A stretch of 64,000 nucleotides of DNA from assembly GCA_029858505.1 (NCBI GenBank), contig JAOUEW010000007.1:32656-96655 (forward strand), read 5' to 3'. The notes under the pieces are model-generated. The model was not told the DNA's origin. It saw nothing but the letters and a program-made list of their open reading frames with translations, and ran no database searches. This DNA is from Deltaproteobacteria bacterium (GTDB taxonomy: Bacteria > SAR324 > JACQKK01). The position numbers and the translations under genes are program-made. Shown here in pieces: positions 52,756-61,782 of the stretch; position 1 is the stretch's first letter, and every line of letters starts with the position of its first letter.

Positions 52756-55641
52756 ATGACCCGCTTGTTCGCCGTAGACACCATGGCGGTGCTATACCGC
52801 TCCCATTTCGCCATGATTCGGGCGCCCCTTATCAACTCACGGGGGGTGAACGTAAGCGGCCTGCGGGGGCTGGTGTGGACCCTGATGACCATTTGGGAGC
52901 GGGAGCGGCCCGATTATTTCACCCTGGCCGCCGACGGGCCCGACCCCACCTTCCGTCACCAGCGCTACCCCGACTACAAAGCCACCCGGGAGAAAATGCC
53001 GGAGGAACTGGTGGGGCAGCTGCCCTACCTGCCCCGGCTGGCCCAGGCCCTGGGGCTTCGGTACCTGCTCATTCCAGGGTTCGAGGCCGATGACATCATT
53101 GGCACCCTGGCCCGCCAAGCCCAGGGCCGGGGCTGGGAAACCTTCATGGTCACCGGCGACAAAGACTACATGCAACTGGTAGACGACCGCACCTTTCTGT
53201 ACGCGGTGAAGGGCGACCAAGCCACTGTGACTGGAACAGACGGCGTGCGGGAAAAATGGGGGGTGGACCCCAACCAGGTGGTGGACCTGCTGGCCCTGAT
53301 GGGCGACAGCTCGGACAACGTGCCGGGGGTGCGGGGGGTGGGAGAAAAAACCGCGGCCAAGTTGATTGGGCAGTTTGGGGGGCTGGAGGCCCTGTACCAA
53401 CGGCTGGGAGAAGTGAAGGGCAAACTGGCCGAAACCCTGGCCGCGGAAAAAGACAACGCCTGGCTGTCTCGGGAACTGGTGACCCTGCACACCGATGTGC
53501 CCATGGGTGTCACCCTGGACGATCTGGTTCTGCCCGCCCTGCCCCCCCAGCACAACGATCTTTTTCTGGAGATGCTCACCGAGCTGGAGTTTCAACAGTT
53601 CCGCGACAAGCTGCTAAAAAAACGGGCCGAGGAACGCCCCACGGTTTCCACCAGCAAGAAGTCCCAGGGCAAGTCCAGCGCAGCGGGCGATTCCCACGGG
53701 CACCAACAAACCCTGGCCTGGGACGAGCCGGAGCAAGCTCATCCCATGGGCCATGCCGATGAAGACGGGGGGCTGGATTCTCCGGGCCAGGGTTCCGGCC
53801 AGCCAGCCCAGTTCCCCTGGGAGGTGCTAGATACCCTGGAGGCCGTGGCCGGAAAAATGTCTCTGTGGCGAAACGCCCCCATGCTGGCGGTGGACACCGA
53901 AACCACCGGTCTGGACATCCTCTCCGACCGCATCGTGGGGGTCTCGCTGGCGGCCCCGCCCCAGGGAGAAGACTCCCCCGCCGCCTGGTACATTCCGTTC
54001 AACGCGCCGGGGCTGGCTGGCCGCCGCTCAGCCCTGGTGGAATTGCTGCGCCCCTTGCTGGAAGGGGAGAAACCCCCCAAATGCGGCCACAACATGAAGT
54101 ATGACCTGCACATGCTGGCCCACGAGGGAATCCGGCTGGGGGGGCTGGCCCACGACACCATGATTGCCTCTCACCTGATTGAACCCGCCGAGCGCCGCCA
54201 CGACCTGGACTCGGTGGCCCTGCGGCGGCTGGGGGTGGCCAAAATTCCCACCGAGTCGCTGATTGGCAAGGGGGCCGATCAAATCACCATGGCTCAAGTG
54301 GAAATTCCACGGGTGGCCCGTTATGCCTGCGAGGATGCCTGGGCCGTGTGGCGGCTGCAAAGCCTGTTCACCCCCCAGTTGAACCAAACCGGCCAAGCCG
54401 GGTTCTTCGCCTCGCTGGAAATGGCCCTGGTGCCGGTGCTGGCCCGCATGGAAAACGCGGGCATCCGCTTCGACGCCGAGGGGGCCAAGAAGTTGTCGGC
54501 GGACCTGTCTCTGCGGTTGGAAGACATTCGGGAAGACATCTACCGAGAGGCCGGAGAGCGGGACTTCAACATTGCCTCCATTGTGGACCTGCAGCGGGTG
54601 CTGTACGAAAAACTGAAACTGCACGAAACCCTGGGGGTGCGGCCCAAAAAAATCAAAACCGGCATGGGGTTTTCTACCGATGAAGAAACCCTGGAGAAAC
54701 TCTCCGCCCACCCCCTGCCCCGCCGCCTGCTCGACTTCCGCCGGCTGGTGAAACTGCAGAACACTTACCTCGACGCCCTGCCCGGATTCGTGAACCCCAT
54801 CACCGGGCGCATTCACACCCATTTCCGCCAAACGGTGGCCGCCACCGGCCGCCTGGCCAGCGACAACCCCAACCTGCAAAACATCCCCGTGCGTTCCGAG
54901 GAAGGCGCCCGGGTGCGGGCGTTGTTTCTGCCCAGCGGACCGGGATGGAAGCTGCTGTCGGCCGATTACAGCCAGATTGAGCTGCGGGTGGCGGCCCATT
55001 ACTCTCAAGACCCCACCTTTCTGCAGGCGTTCCAAGACGGGCTCGACATCCACGCCCTCACCGCCCAGGCCATCTTTCAGGTCTCCCCGGAACAGGTGAA
55101 CAAAACCATGCGCGCGGTGGCCAAAGAAGTGAACTTCGGGCTGATCTACCGCATGGGGGCCGAGCGGCTGGCCCTGGTGACCGCCACCACCAAAGAGGAA
55201 GCCAAGGCCTTCATCGAGCGATTTTTCACCCGCTATTCCGCCGTGCGCGACATGCAGGAAAGCCTGATGGAACGAGCCCGCAAAGAAGGCTTCGCCCAAA
55301 CCCTGCTGGGCCGCCGCCGCTACCTGCCCGACATCCACGACAGCAAGTCGCTGGCGGGGCGGGTGGCCGAAGGCATGGCCGTCAACACACCCATCCAGGG
55401 CACTGCCGCCGAAATCATCAAGGCCGCCATGATTCGGGTGCACCGGCGGCTGGCCCAAGAAAACCTGGCCGCCCGCATGGTGCTCACCATCCACGACGAA
55501 CTGCTGTTCGACGTGCCAGAAGAGGAACTGGAGCAGGTGAAAACCCTGGCCCGGGAAGAAATGGAGTCCGCCATGGAACTCTCCGTGCCCTTGAAAGTAG
55601 ACCTGGGAACCGGCGACAACTGGCTAGACGCCAAAGGATGA
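52756..55641 (+). CDS. polA: DNA polymerase I
   Basis: A 961-residue polymerase that fills repair gaps and removes Okazaki primers. All three activities are indicated. The 5'-3' exonuclease (about 1-290) has DTMAVLYRSHFA, TVTGDKDYMQL and LMGDSSDNVPG. The 3'-5' exonuclease has DTETTGLD (Asp380) and retains its acidic residues, so proofreading is likely. The polymerase has ATGRLASDNPNLQNIPVR, DYSQIELRV (Asp737) and IHDELLF (Asp914). The linker around 295-350 is longer and more polar than in E. coli, explaining the extra length. GAAGGAGA precedes the ATG; probably an operon with thiI. Confidence 0.97.
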   Translation: MTRLFAVDTMAVLYRSHFAMIRAPLINSRGVNVSGLRGLVWTLMTIWERERPDYFTLAADGPDPTFRHQRYPDYKATREKMPEELVGQLPYLPRLAQALGLRYLLIPGFEADDIIGTLARQAQGRGWETFMVTGDKDYMQLVDDRTFLYAVKGDQATVTGTDGVREKWGVDPNQVVDLLALMGDSSDNVPGVRGVGEKTAAKLIGQFGGLEALYQRLGEVKGKLAETLAAEKDNAWLSRELVTLHTDVPMGVTLDDLVLPALPPQHNDLFLEMLTELEFQQFRDKLLKKRAEERPTVSTSKKSQGKSSAAGDSHGHQQTLAWDEPEQAHPMGHADEDGGLDSPGQGSGQPAQFPWEVLDTLEAVAGKMSLWRNAPMLAVDTETTGLDILSDRIVGVSLAAPPQGEDSPAAWYIPFNAPGLAGRRSALVELLRPLLEGEKPPKCGHNMKYDLHMLAHEGIRLGGLAHDTMIASHLIEPAERRHDLDSVALRRLGVAKIPTESLIGKGADQITMAQVEIPRVARYACEDAWAVWRLQSLFTPQLNQTGQAGFFASLEMALVPVLARMENAGIRFDAEGAKKLSADLSLRLEDIREDIYREAGERDFNIASIVDLQRVLYEKLKLHETLGVRPKKIKTGMGFSTDEETLEKLSAHPLPRRLLDFRRLVKLQNTYLDALPGFVNPITGRIHTHFRQTVAATGRLASDNPNLQNIPVRSEEGARVRALFLPSGPGWKLLSADYSQIELRVAAHYSQDPTFLQAFQDGLDIHALTAQAIFQVSPEQVNKTMRAVAKEVNFGLIYRMGAERLALVTATTKEEAKAFIERFFTRYSAVRDMQESLMERARKEGFAQTLLGRRRYLPDIHDSKSLAGRVAEGMAVNTPIQGTAAEIIKAAMIRVHRRLAQENLAARMVLTIHDELLFDVPEEELEQVKTLAREEMESAMELSVPLKVDLGTGDNWLDAKG

Positions 55642-55896
55642 GGCTCCAAAGTGGCTTCTCCCATGGATTCAAGGGGATGACCGGATAGGACCCCATAATC
55701 TTTACCTTTTTCAGACGCTTACAATCCATCAGGATGTAAGAAAAACATTGTTTATATTGATTTTTCCGCCTATCCAGGGTAGGATGTACCTAGCTTGGGT
55801 GAACCGGATTCCAAAACGTCCTGCCAAACTTCATGGGCATGGGGAAGGCGATGTGGGGGAATCCAAACAAATCCATGAACCATGAGGAGATCACCC

Positions 55897-56178
55897 ATGA
55901 ACTGCACGCTCTACACCAACCACGGAAAAGTGTTCTGCGACATGCCAGAAACCAGCGAAACCACCAACACCAGCCGCTTGGTGGAAAAAATCAGCCACGA
56001 CACCTTTCAGGTGAAAACCATTTTCCCCCTGAGCCAAGGAGAAGGGGATGTGCTGATGCTGGACGCCATGGAAACCCATTTGCCCGTCCGGGTGGAAAAA
56101 TGTGAACCCACCGAAACCGGCTACCGAGTCATGCTGCGCTCGGAAGGGTTGGCCTCCCATGGGTTGTTGTCGGCCTAA
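55897..56178 (+). CDS. Small conserved-looking protein, unknown function
   Basis: A 93-residue protein without membrane segments, predicted mostly beta. The pattern DTFQVKTIFPLSQGEGDVLM followed by ETHLPVRVEKCEPTETGYRV resembles half of a small beta-barrel, but no RxxxR or DxSxxG motif supports a PilZ call. GAGGAG lies 7 bp before the ATG at 55897, and a strong terminator follows 44 bp after the stop, so it looks like a real single-gene unit. The 255-bp upstream gap contains an AT-rich stretch (55740-55775) suitable for its promoter. Confidence 0.7.
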   Translation: MNCTLYTNHGKVFCDMPETSETTNTSRLVEKISHDTFQVKTIFPLSQGEGDVLMLDAMETHLPVRVEKCEPTETGYRVMLRSEGLASHGLLSA

Positions 56179-56221
56179 GGGAATGAATTGGATAGGATGT
56201 GATTGTGGTGTGGTGCCAAAA

Positions 56222-56266
56222 AGGGGCGGGGCCTGTTGAACACCAACAGCCCCCGCCCCTTTTTTC
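56222..56266 (+). terminator. Strong intrinsic terminator
   Basis: A 17-bp nearly perfect stem, 56222-56238 with 56244-56260 (AGGGGCGGGG...CCCCGCCCCT), closes a 5-nt loop and is followed by six T. On the other strand the A run ahead of the stem is also four to five bases, so it may work in both directions. Confidence 0.9.
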
Positions 56267-56383
56267 GTGGTTCCAGTCTTTTGACGCGAATCCATCGATT
56301 ATTTTTTTTTCCATGGTTTACCATTTTCTCCATCCGGATGATAATCCCCAAGGAGCAGCAAGACCCGGACGGAGGACATGGGC

Positions 56384-57316
56384 ATGGGCCGTAAAAAAGC
56401 AGAATTCCATGGATTAACCCAAATACCCGTGCGCCAAGTGCGGGACAACCCCCGCCAACCCCTGGCGGCGGAGGAAGACCTGCTGGCCGAGCGGGAACTG
56501 CTGGCCGAGGGAGCCGAACGGCCAGTGCTGGTGCTGAAGGAAACCAACCGCCGCTACTTGGTGCTGATGGGGGGCCTGCGCTTAAGGGCCGCCCGGGAAC
56601 TGGGTTGGCCCCTCATTCCGGCCATCGTGGTGGAGGGCGCCCAGCCCTCCCATGCCAGGGTGGTGGAGCGGCTGGAGCAGGGAGAGGTGGGCCTGTGGGA
56701 ATTTTCCGATGCCCTGGAGGGGCTGAAGAAAACCCAAAACTGGACCCAGGCCCAACTGGCGGCGGCCCTGGGCACCACCCGCGACCATGTGGCCTCTCTG
56801 CTGGCCCTGCAGCAAATCATCCCCCCCGCCCGCCGGGTGCTTTCTCGCCGGGGAATGGAAAAGACGGTGAACTACCGCCACCTGCGGTTCGTGGCCCGGC
56901 TGAAGCCCGACGAGCAACTGGCCGCCGCCCGGCGCATTGCCCAGGAGGGGGTGTCTTCCAACCGGTTGGAGCGGGAGAAAACACCCCCCGCCGGGCCTGC
57001 CATTCGGGTGCGGCCCTTCCGGCGGCCCGGCAGCCTGGGCCTGGGAACTTTGCTGAAAGACTGGCGGCGATATCACCGGCAGTTGGCCACCGACCTGAAG
57101 CGGGTGGACCGCCAAGAACAGGCCTTGAACGCCAGGGCCCAGCGCCTGGCCGAACAGGCCCGGCGGCTGCAGCGGGCCGCCCAGGCGGAAGCCAAAGACA
57201 AACGCCGGCTGCTGGATAAAGAATTGCGGCTGGCCGAAAAGAAAATGCGAGAAAAACTGGAAGACACCGGAAACACCCGGAAACCCCTGGAATCCAAGGA
57301 GCCGCCCCCCCCATGA
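56384..57316 (+). CDS. ParB/KorB-like DNA-binding protein (orphan)
   Basis: A 310-residue protein. The N-terminal ParB/Srx-like domain has LTQIPVRQVRDNPRQPL and MGGLRLRAARELGWPLIPAI, corresponding to ParB's GERRxRAAxxAGxxxVP; Glu-Arg is replaced by Gly-Leu. A KorB/ParB helix-turn-helix follows (TQAQLAAALGTTRDHVASLLAL). The last 90 residues are a highly charged coiled coil (QALNARAQRLAEQARRLQRA) ending in a Lys/Pro tail, instead of the ParB dimer domain. No ParA gene is adjacent. Of two ATGs 6 bp apart the second is better spaced from GGAGG. It overlaps the next gene by 4 bp. Confidence 0.8.
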   Translation: MGRKKAEFHGLTQIPVRQVRDNPRQPLAAEEDLLAERELLAEGAERPVLVLKETNRRYLVLMGGLRLRAARELGWPLIPAIVVEGAQPSHARVVERLEQGEVGLWEFSDALEGLKKTQNWTQAQLAAALGTTRDHVASLLALQQIIPPARRVLSRRGMEKTVNYRHLRFVARLKPDEQLAAARRIAQEGVSSNRLEREKTPPAGPAIRVRPFRRPGSLGLGTLLKDWRRYHRQLATDLKRVDRQEQALNARAQRLAEQARRLQRAAQAEAKDKRRLLDKELRLAEKKMREKLEDTGNTRKPLESKEPPPP

Positions 57317-58218
57317 GTCATTGGAAACCCGACTGGAAGGCCATGATGGCCCGCGCCCCGCTGGTGGCCCCCCGGCCCGCCCCTGGAACCGTGGTGTTCC
57401 TGGCCGACTCTCACCTGGGAGACGCCCGGGCGCCAGACGATGAATTTACCGCCTGGTTGGACGGCCTGCGGGGCGTGGCGGTGCTGGTGCTGCTGGGAGA
57501 TTTGTTCAAGGTGTGGCTGGCCCCCCCCAAATATTGGGCGGGCCTGCACCAGCGGGTGATGGCCGCCCTGGAACGGCTGGAGGCCAGGGGCACCCAGGTG
57601 GTGCTGGTGGTGGGCAACCGCGAATACTTTTTGCCCCGCCTGGCGGCCAACGCCAAGCGCCGGGGCATGCCCTTTGGCTGGGTGGTGCACGAAGCCTGCG
57701 TGCTGGCCTGGAACGGCAAACGCTATGGGCTGACCCATGGAGACTTGGCCAACCGCCAGGACCACCGTTACTTGAAATGGCGAAAGCTTTCTCGTGGGCG
57801 GCTGGTACGCACGCTGTTCTGGGCCCTGCCGGGTCCAGCGGCCCGCTGGCTGGCCCACCGCATCGAGGCCTCGCTGGCGGCCACCAACCGAGAGATTAAG
57901 ATTGGCTACCCCCAGGGGGAATTAACCGCTTTTGCCCAGGCGGTTACCCCAGGGCTGGACCGTTTTCTCATCGGTCACTTCCACCGCCAAGAGGTGATTC
58001 GTGGAGGGTCTTGCGACCTGGAGATCGTGCCGGATTGGCACGCCCTGCGGCGGGTGACGGTGCTAAACACCGCTGGCCAATTCCGCACCGTAGATGCCTG
58101 GGGTATCTCCACCCCGGCGGCCAAGAAGACTGCCCCCACACCAGCCAAAAAGCCGGCCAAACAACCCGCCAAGCAAACATCAGCAAAAAAAACATCCCGC
58201 CCAAAAAAGAAACGCTAA
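57313..58218 (+). CDS. Metallophosphoesterase, LpxH-like, with lysine-rich tail
   Basis: A 301-residue calcineurin-like phosphoesterase. The metal ligands are in place: ADSHLGD, LLGDLFKVW, VGNREYF, THGD and GHFH, the order and spacing of UDP-2,3-diacylglucosamine hydrolase (LpxH), where GNRDF is normal. An aromatic/Leu-rich insert (RTLFWALPGPAARWLA) between the last two resembles LpxH's lipid-binding helices. The final about 35 residues are Lys/Ala/Pro repeats (AKKPAKQPAKQ), histone H1-like and absent from LpxH. LpxH activity is plausible, and lpxA is in the window, but the fusion tail and coupling to a ParB-like gene leave room for another role. Confidence 0.78.
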   Translation: MSHWKPDWKAMMARAPLVAPRPAPGTVVFLADSHLGDARAPDDEFTAWLDGLRGVAVLVLLGDLFKVWLAPPKYWAGLHQRVMAALERLEARGTQVVLVVGNREYFLPRLAANAKRRGMPFGWVVHEACVLAWNGKRYGLTHGDLANRQDHRYLKWRKLSRGRLVRTLFWALPGPAARWLAHRIEASLAATNREIKIGYPQGELTAFAQAVTPGLDRFLIGHFHRQEVIRGGSCDLEIVPDWHALRRVTVLNTAGQFRTVDAWGISTPAAKKTAPTPAKKPAKQPAKQTSAKKTSRPKKKR

Positions 58219-58278
58219 CTTCCTAGCCTTTCGTTGTACCCCAACCAAACCCCTGGCGGCTGTGCTGGGCCTCCCCGA

Positions 58279-58498
58279 AAAACACCCCACCCCTGCCTGC
58301 TACGCAGGCACCCCCTCCCCGATGGGAAGAGGAAAAGCATGCAGCCGGGGATTGGTGTTTGCTTCATTCCGGCTTCATCAACTGAACGGATGAACAGAAT
58401 AACCGATGGCTTTGAGTAACGAGACAGGCGGTACCGCCGCCAGGGAGGCGTGTTTTACGGAGGGGATGCCCGTGAAGCGGGCAGGGGAGGGGATTCCA
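58279..58498 (+). repeat. Family A intergenic repeat, copy 5
   Basis: CACCCCACCCCTGCCTGC with TACGCAGGCACCCCC, CTCCCCGATGGGAAGAGG, CATTCCGGCTTCATCAACTG, AACGGATGAACAGAATAACC and GATGGCTTTGAG, then a hairpin ATGCCCGTGAAGCGGGCA. It fills the convergent gap between the phosphoesterase and the PilZ genes and may double as their terminator. Confidence 0.8.
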
Positions 58499-58518
58499 AT
58501 CTTCATGAGACGAAAATA

Positions 58519-59223
58519 TTATACGGCATTCATCATGGAGATCCGTTTGGCCTGAGCATCCTCCAAATACTTCATCATCTTGGCCATGGCGTCATGCCCT
58601 TCCTTGGCCACCTGAATCTCTCCCCCAATGGCCATCCCCTGCACAGCGCGGGGAACAAGGCTGGCCAGGGGAACCCGATAGCCCCCCAGCCGCAGTTCGC
58701 AGCCCGTCATGGGTTGGTTCACTTGGAATATTTTATGGTGGCCCTTGATGTCGACCTTCACCCCAGAAACAGACAGGTCCAGCACTCGATAGGACGCCTC
58801 CCGATCTTTCAGCACCAAGGTGATGTTGTTATACCGCCCGGTGTCGAACCGGGTGCCCTTGCGGGGGGTGCTGTTGGCAAATTCCTTCGGCAACCGGCAC
58901 ACCACCACGGCGTTTCCGTTGGCAATGTTCACATGGGGCCGCACCACTTCCATGCGCAATTCTTTTTCCTCGTTCCAAGGCAGGCAAAACCGCACATAAA
59001 CGCCAGGACCCAGCACGTTTGGCAGGTTGAGGGGCTTGGTGATGACCAGCAGCCCAGGGCGGATAATCAGTTTGGCCAAAAAGCGCACCCGGGTGTTTTC
59101 CACCTCCACCATCACCGGCTCCTTGCCGCCAGCCAAGCGGCTGAGCACCTGAGACAACTCTTCGTCCCGTGAGGCGGCTCCATCGCCCGCGATCATTTGA
59201 ATCAATTTCTTTCCCAAAGCCAT
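58519..59223 (-). CDS. PilZ domain protein (third of three paralogues)
   Basis: A 234-residue cytoplasmic protein with the YcgR-like arrangement: an N-terminal beta domain (about 35-115), then PilZ (about 118-215). The c-di-GMP motif is present as RKGTR (RxxxR) and, about 30 residues on, RVLDLSVSGVKVDI (D-x-S-x-x-G). The N and C termini are helical (MALGKKLIQMIAGDG; KMMKYLEDAQAKRIS). GGAGA precedes the ATG. It is similar throughout to the two PilZ genes upstream and lies furthest downstream, separated from them by a reversed family A repeat, so it may have its own promoter. Confidence 0.88.
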   Translation of the reverse strand: MALGKKLIQMIAGDGAASRDEELSQVLSRLAGGKEPVMVEVENTRVRFLAKLIIRPGLLVITKPLNLPNVLGPGVYVRFCLPWNEEKELRMEVVRPHVNIANGNAVVVCRLPKEFANSTPRKGTRFDTGRYNNITLVLKDREASYRVLDLSVSGVKVDIKGHHKIFQVNQPMTGCELRLGGYRVPLASLVPRAVQGMAIGGEIQVAKEGHDAMAKMMKYLEDAQAKRISMMNAV

Positions 59224-59310
59224 GGAATGTTCTCCGAAAAGGGGAAAAACCGGGGCTACCCCCGATCAACAGACCTATTTTCAGAGATAGAAATGCAACG
59301 TTGGGGCCAT

Positions 59311-59492
59311 CTCACCTCTTCCCTGCCCCCTAACGGGGGCTGCCATGACTCGAATCCAACGGTTATTCTCTTCACCCGTTCGGATGATTCAGCCGGAAGG
59401 AAACCATCACATCACCCCCCGGAATCGAATTATTCCCCCCTCCCTGATTGGGGAGGGGGGCAGGGGGGAGAGGTGCTGTTGAAAGGGGGCAG
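59311..59492 (-). repeat. Family A intergenic repeat, copy 6 (reversed)
   Basis: In reverse orientation: CCCCCTAACGGGGGC, CCAACGGTTATTCTCTTCAC, CCGTTCGGATGATTCAGCCG and CCCTCCCTGATTGGGGAGG. It lies between two PilZ genes of the same strand, and its G-rich hairpins could interrupt read-through. No gene in this 365-bp gap. Confidence 0.75.
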
Positions 59493-59588
59493 GAGAAAGG
59501 AAGAGATAAAGCCGGGAGAAAGAAGATACGGAGAATGCCTGAAAAGCACCCGCCGAGAAAAGAACCCGAACACCCCGCGCGGGGGCCT

Positions 59589-60272
59589 CTACCCATTTGC
59601 CGCGCGGGTTTCCTCGTTCAGTTCCAGGTAGTCGATCAACTGGTGGAGATGTTTGCGGGCAAGGCTGGCTTCTTCCAGCTCAAACTCGCACCCCACGGTC
59701 ATTTTGGCGTACACCCGGGGAATCACTCGTTCCAGGGGCAAGTGATATCGCCCAGCGTCTAAAATGCCGGGGAACGGCCTGCCCAGGGGAAACATCTCCA
59801 GCCCCGCCTTGGCCCCCACCAAAAACCGGAATCCGCTTTCCGACAAATCCAGCACCCGAAACTGGCCCCGGCCCTGAACCTTGAACAGCACGTTGTTGAA
59901 CCGGGCGGTTTCAATCCGCAGGGATTGCCGGCTGGAGTCGCTGTAATGATCTGGCAGGGCGCACAAGCAGGCACTGCCGCCGGAATTTAGGTTGATGTTG
60001 GGGGTAGAGACTTCGAAGCGAATTTCTTTGCCCGACCAAGGCGCAATGAAGCGCAGGTGGGCCCCCCGCAGAATCTGGTCGGCCATGCCAGGGGGCTTGG
60101 CCACCATGATTACGTCGCCCTTCAGCGAGAGTACGGTTTGGAAGTGCGTATGCAGCTCTTCCAGTTCCATGTGCAGGGGTTTCTTTTCCCGGGATAAACG
60201 CTCAATCTCCACGGCAATTTCCGTGGCTTCCGCAGCGCTGTGATCGGGTTTGAAAAGGTCTAGAATACCCAT
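59589..60272 (-). CDS. PilZ domain protein (second of three paralogues)
   Basis: A 227-residue protein like the flanking PilZ genes. It begins GILDLFKPDHSAAEATEIA and a helix (ERLSREKKPLHMELEELHT), then the N-terminal beta domain with DVIMVAKPPGMADQIL, then PilZ with RQSLR (RxxxR) and RVLDLSESGFRFLV. The ATG at 60272 follows GGAGGG; an upstream in-frame ATG is not supported. Retained c-di-GMP residues suggest real binding. YcgR-type proteins slow the flagellar motor, and the large flagellar locus in the window makes such a role attractive, but it is only inferred. Confidence 0.88.
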   Translation of the reverse strand: MGILDLFKPDHSAAEATEIAVEIERLSREKKPLHMELEELHTHFQTVLSLKGDVIMVAKPPGMADQILRGAHLRFIAPWSGKEIRFEVSTPNINLNSGGSACLCALPDHYSDSSRQSLRIETARFNNVLFKVQGRGQFRVLDLSESGFRFLVGAKAGLEMFPLGRPFPGILDAGRYHLPLERVIPRVYAKMTVGCEFELEEASLARKHLHQLIDYLELNEETRAANG

Positions 60273-60362
60273 GGTGCCCTCCATTGGGTAAGGGATGTAA
60301 TTCACCTTACCACAGGGCACAAAAAAGAAAAAGCGGCGATGGGTGTCTTGTTTTGCGAAATA

Positions 60363-61055
60363 CTATCCAACCCGCCCCATGGAGCGTTGATCTTGGGAGG
60401 ATTCCAAAAAGACACGTAGAGATTCCCAACGGGTTTGGGTATCTTTCAGATCCTTTAGGGTCACCTCAAGGCCCACGGAGCGGCCCTTGTACACCCTGGG
60501 GGTGTAACTATCCAGGTGGATGACATAGCGGTCGTAATGGATTTCCGCTCGGTCGCTGGGTTTTCCCTGGGGGAACAACACTTTTAAATCACCCATGGGC
60601 ACATATACCCGCACCCCGTTTTGGGAAACGTCCAATACCCGGTAGGTTTCTCCCCGCTCGGGCAGGTGCAGGTTCAGGGTGGTCACCCGGCTGGCATCAA
60701 ACCGCATGGCCCCCCGACCGCCCTTGGCAAAGCTGCTGGGGATGCGGCACACAAACACCGCGTGGCCGTTTTTCAGGTTGACATGGGCGTGATAGACCTC
60801 CAACGGCAGGTCTCTTTCCAGCTCTGGAATGCGGAACCGCAGGCGAACGCCTTTTTCGATTTGATCGTTGATTCCGGGGGGTTTGCCCACCACAATCATG
60901 TTGTCCCGCAGGGCAATTACCGTGCGGAAACTGACATAAGACTTCTCCAGCTCCATCCGCACCGCTGTTTTCTGGCTCTCCAGCTTTTGCAGAGCCTGAA
61001 AAATCTCGGTGGAGTTGTCTTCCTCCTTTTTGAACATTCCAAATAAATCGGCCAT
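60363..61055 (-). CDS. PilZ domain protein (first of three paralogues)
   Basis: A 230-residue protein, first of the tandem trio in the direction of transcription. It starts ADLFGMFKKEEDNSTEIFQ and a helix (ALQKLESQKTAVRMELEKS), followed by the shared block NMIVVGKPPGINDQIEKGVR, and PilZ with RGAMR (RxxxR) and RVLDVSQNGVRVYV. GGGAGGA lies 8 bp before the ATG. The gap to the second PilZ gene is only 90 bp, so these two probably form one transcript. The N-terminal domain has no recognised YcgR family name from sequence reading alone. Confidence 0.88.
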   Translation of the reverse strand: MADLFGMFKKEEDNSTEIFQALQKLESQKTAVRMELEKSYVSFRTVIALRDNMIVVGKPPGINDQIEKGVRLRFRIPELERDLPLEVYHAHVNLKNGHAVFVCRIPSSFAKGGRGAMRFDASRVTTLNLHLPERGETYRVLDVSQNGVRVYVPMGDLKVLFPQGKPSDRAEIHYDRYVIHLDSYTPRVYKGRSVGLEVTLKDLKDTQTRWESLRVFLESSQDQRSMGRVG

Positions 61056-61428
61056 AAGCGGGGTCCTCCCTGAATTTTGATCAAACCCCCAATTCTTTTA
61101 ATTGCATCACAAATCACTGAAAACGGCTACTATCTGGCGGTCTGCCTTTTAAAATTTCATAGATTCATCACAATTATAGGGTATTTATGACTCCGCCTCA
61201 ACTCCCCAAAAGTCTGCTGAATCCCCCTTGAAATGCATTTTCCCGACCTTTCCTGGTTTAATTTCTATTTAAATTATATTTTTACCGCTTGTCATCCCCC
61301 ATTTGGGGTATGTGAAGGTCAGAAATGATTCCCCCGCATTTTAGGCGGGAATTGCCAGCCGGGGGTGGGGGGGCTATTCTAAACGCAACGAATGGCATTT
61401 CCTGGCACCCCGTACCCCAATCATTTCC
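61056..61428. other. AT-rich divergent intergenic region upstream of the PilZ genes
   Basis: This gap is unusually AT-rich for the window (for example 61230-61290 with TTTCTATTTAAATTATATTT). It should hold the promoters for the PilZ run and for the small divergent gene. A weak GG-N10-GC match (minus strand, about 61233-61248) could be a sigma-54 site but fits poorly. A hairpin GCGGGAATTGCC-like stretch and CCCCCGCATTTTAGGCGGG lie at about 61331-61350. No gene seen. Confidence 0.5.
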
Positions 61429-61782
61429 ATGGACCACCCGTTAGACATTTTGCCCCTTATTCCCCGCCGCCAGTTGGAGGTGTATCGGGGCAACACGGAA
61501 AAATTGGAAGCCCTGGCGGTGGCCTTTACCGGTTCCCCCCGCCAGCATCCCTCGGACCCCTCCAAGGTGTTGCTGCGCAGCGACCCCATGAGCCACCAGG
61601 GGTTCTTTTACGAATTTCTGGTAAAAGATTTAATGTATGCCGAGGAACTGCCATCGCTGGCCGCCCCCCGCGGAGACATGGTGCCCATGGTGCGGTTGTG
61701 GGTAAAAAAGGGCGCGGTGGGCTTAAGGGTTGCCCCCTTTCAGGTGGCCGACACCCGGGGCGGGTGGGACGGCTTGTTGTAG
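61429..61782 (+). CDS. Small hypothetical protein
   Basis: A 117-residue soluble protein: DHPLDILPLIPRRQLEVYRG, then FTGSPRQHPSDPSKVLLRSD and GFFYEFLVKDLMYAEELPSL. No family is recognised and no membrane span or signal is seen. There is no clear Shine-Dalgarno. It is co-oriented with metG, 145 bp upstream. Strong third-position G/C and an ordinary amino acid composition support it being a real gene; two overlapping frames on this stretch look less likely. Confidence 0.65.
   Translation: MDHPLDILPLIPRRQLEVYRGNTEKLEALAVAFTGSPRQHPSDPSKVLLRSDPMSHQGFFYEFLVKDLMYAEELPSLAAPRGDMVPMVRLWVKKGAVGLRVAPFQVADTRGGWDGLL

Noticed and set aside
61230..61250. Sigma-54 site for the PilZ genes
   Set aside because: Only the GG-N10-GC spacing fits; the flanking consensus bases do not.
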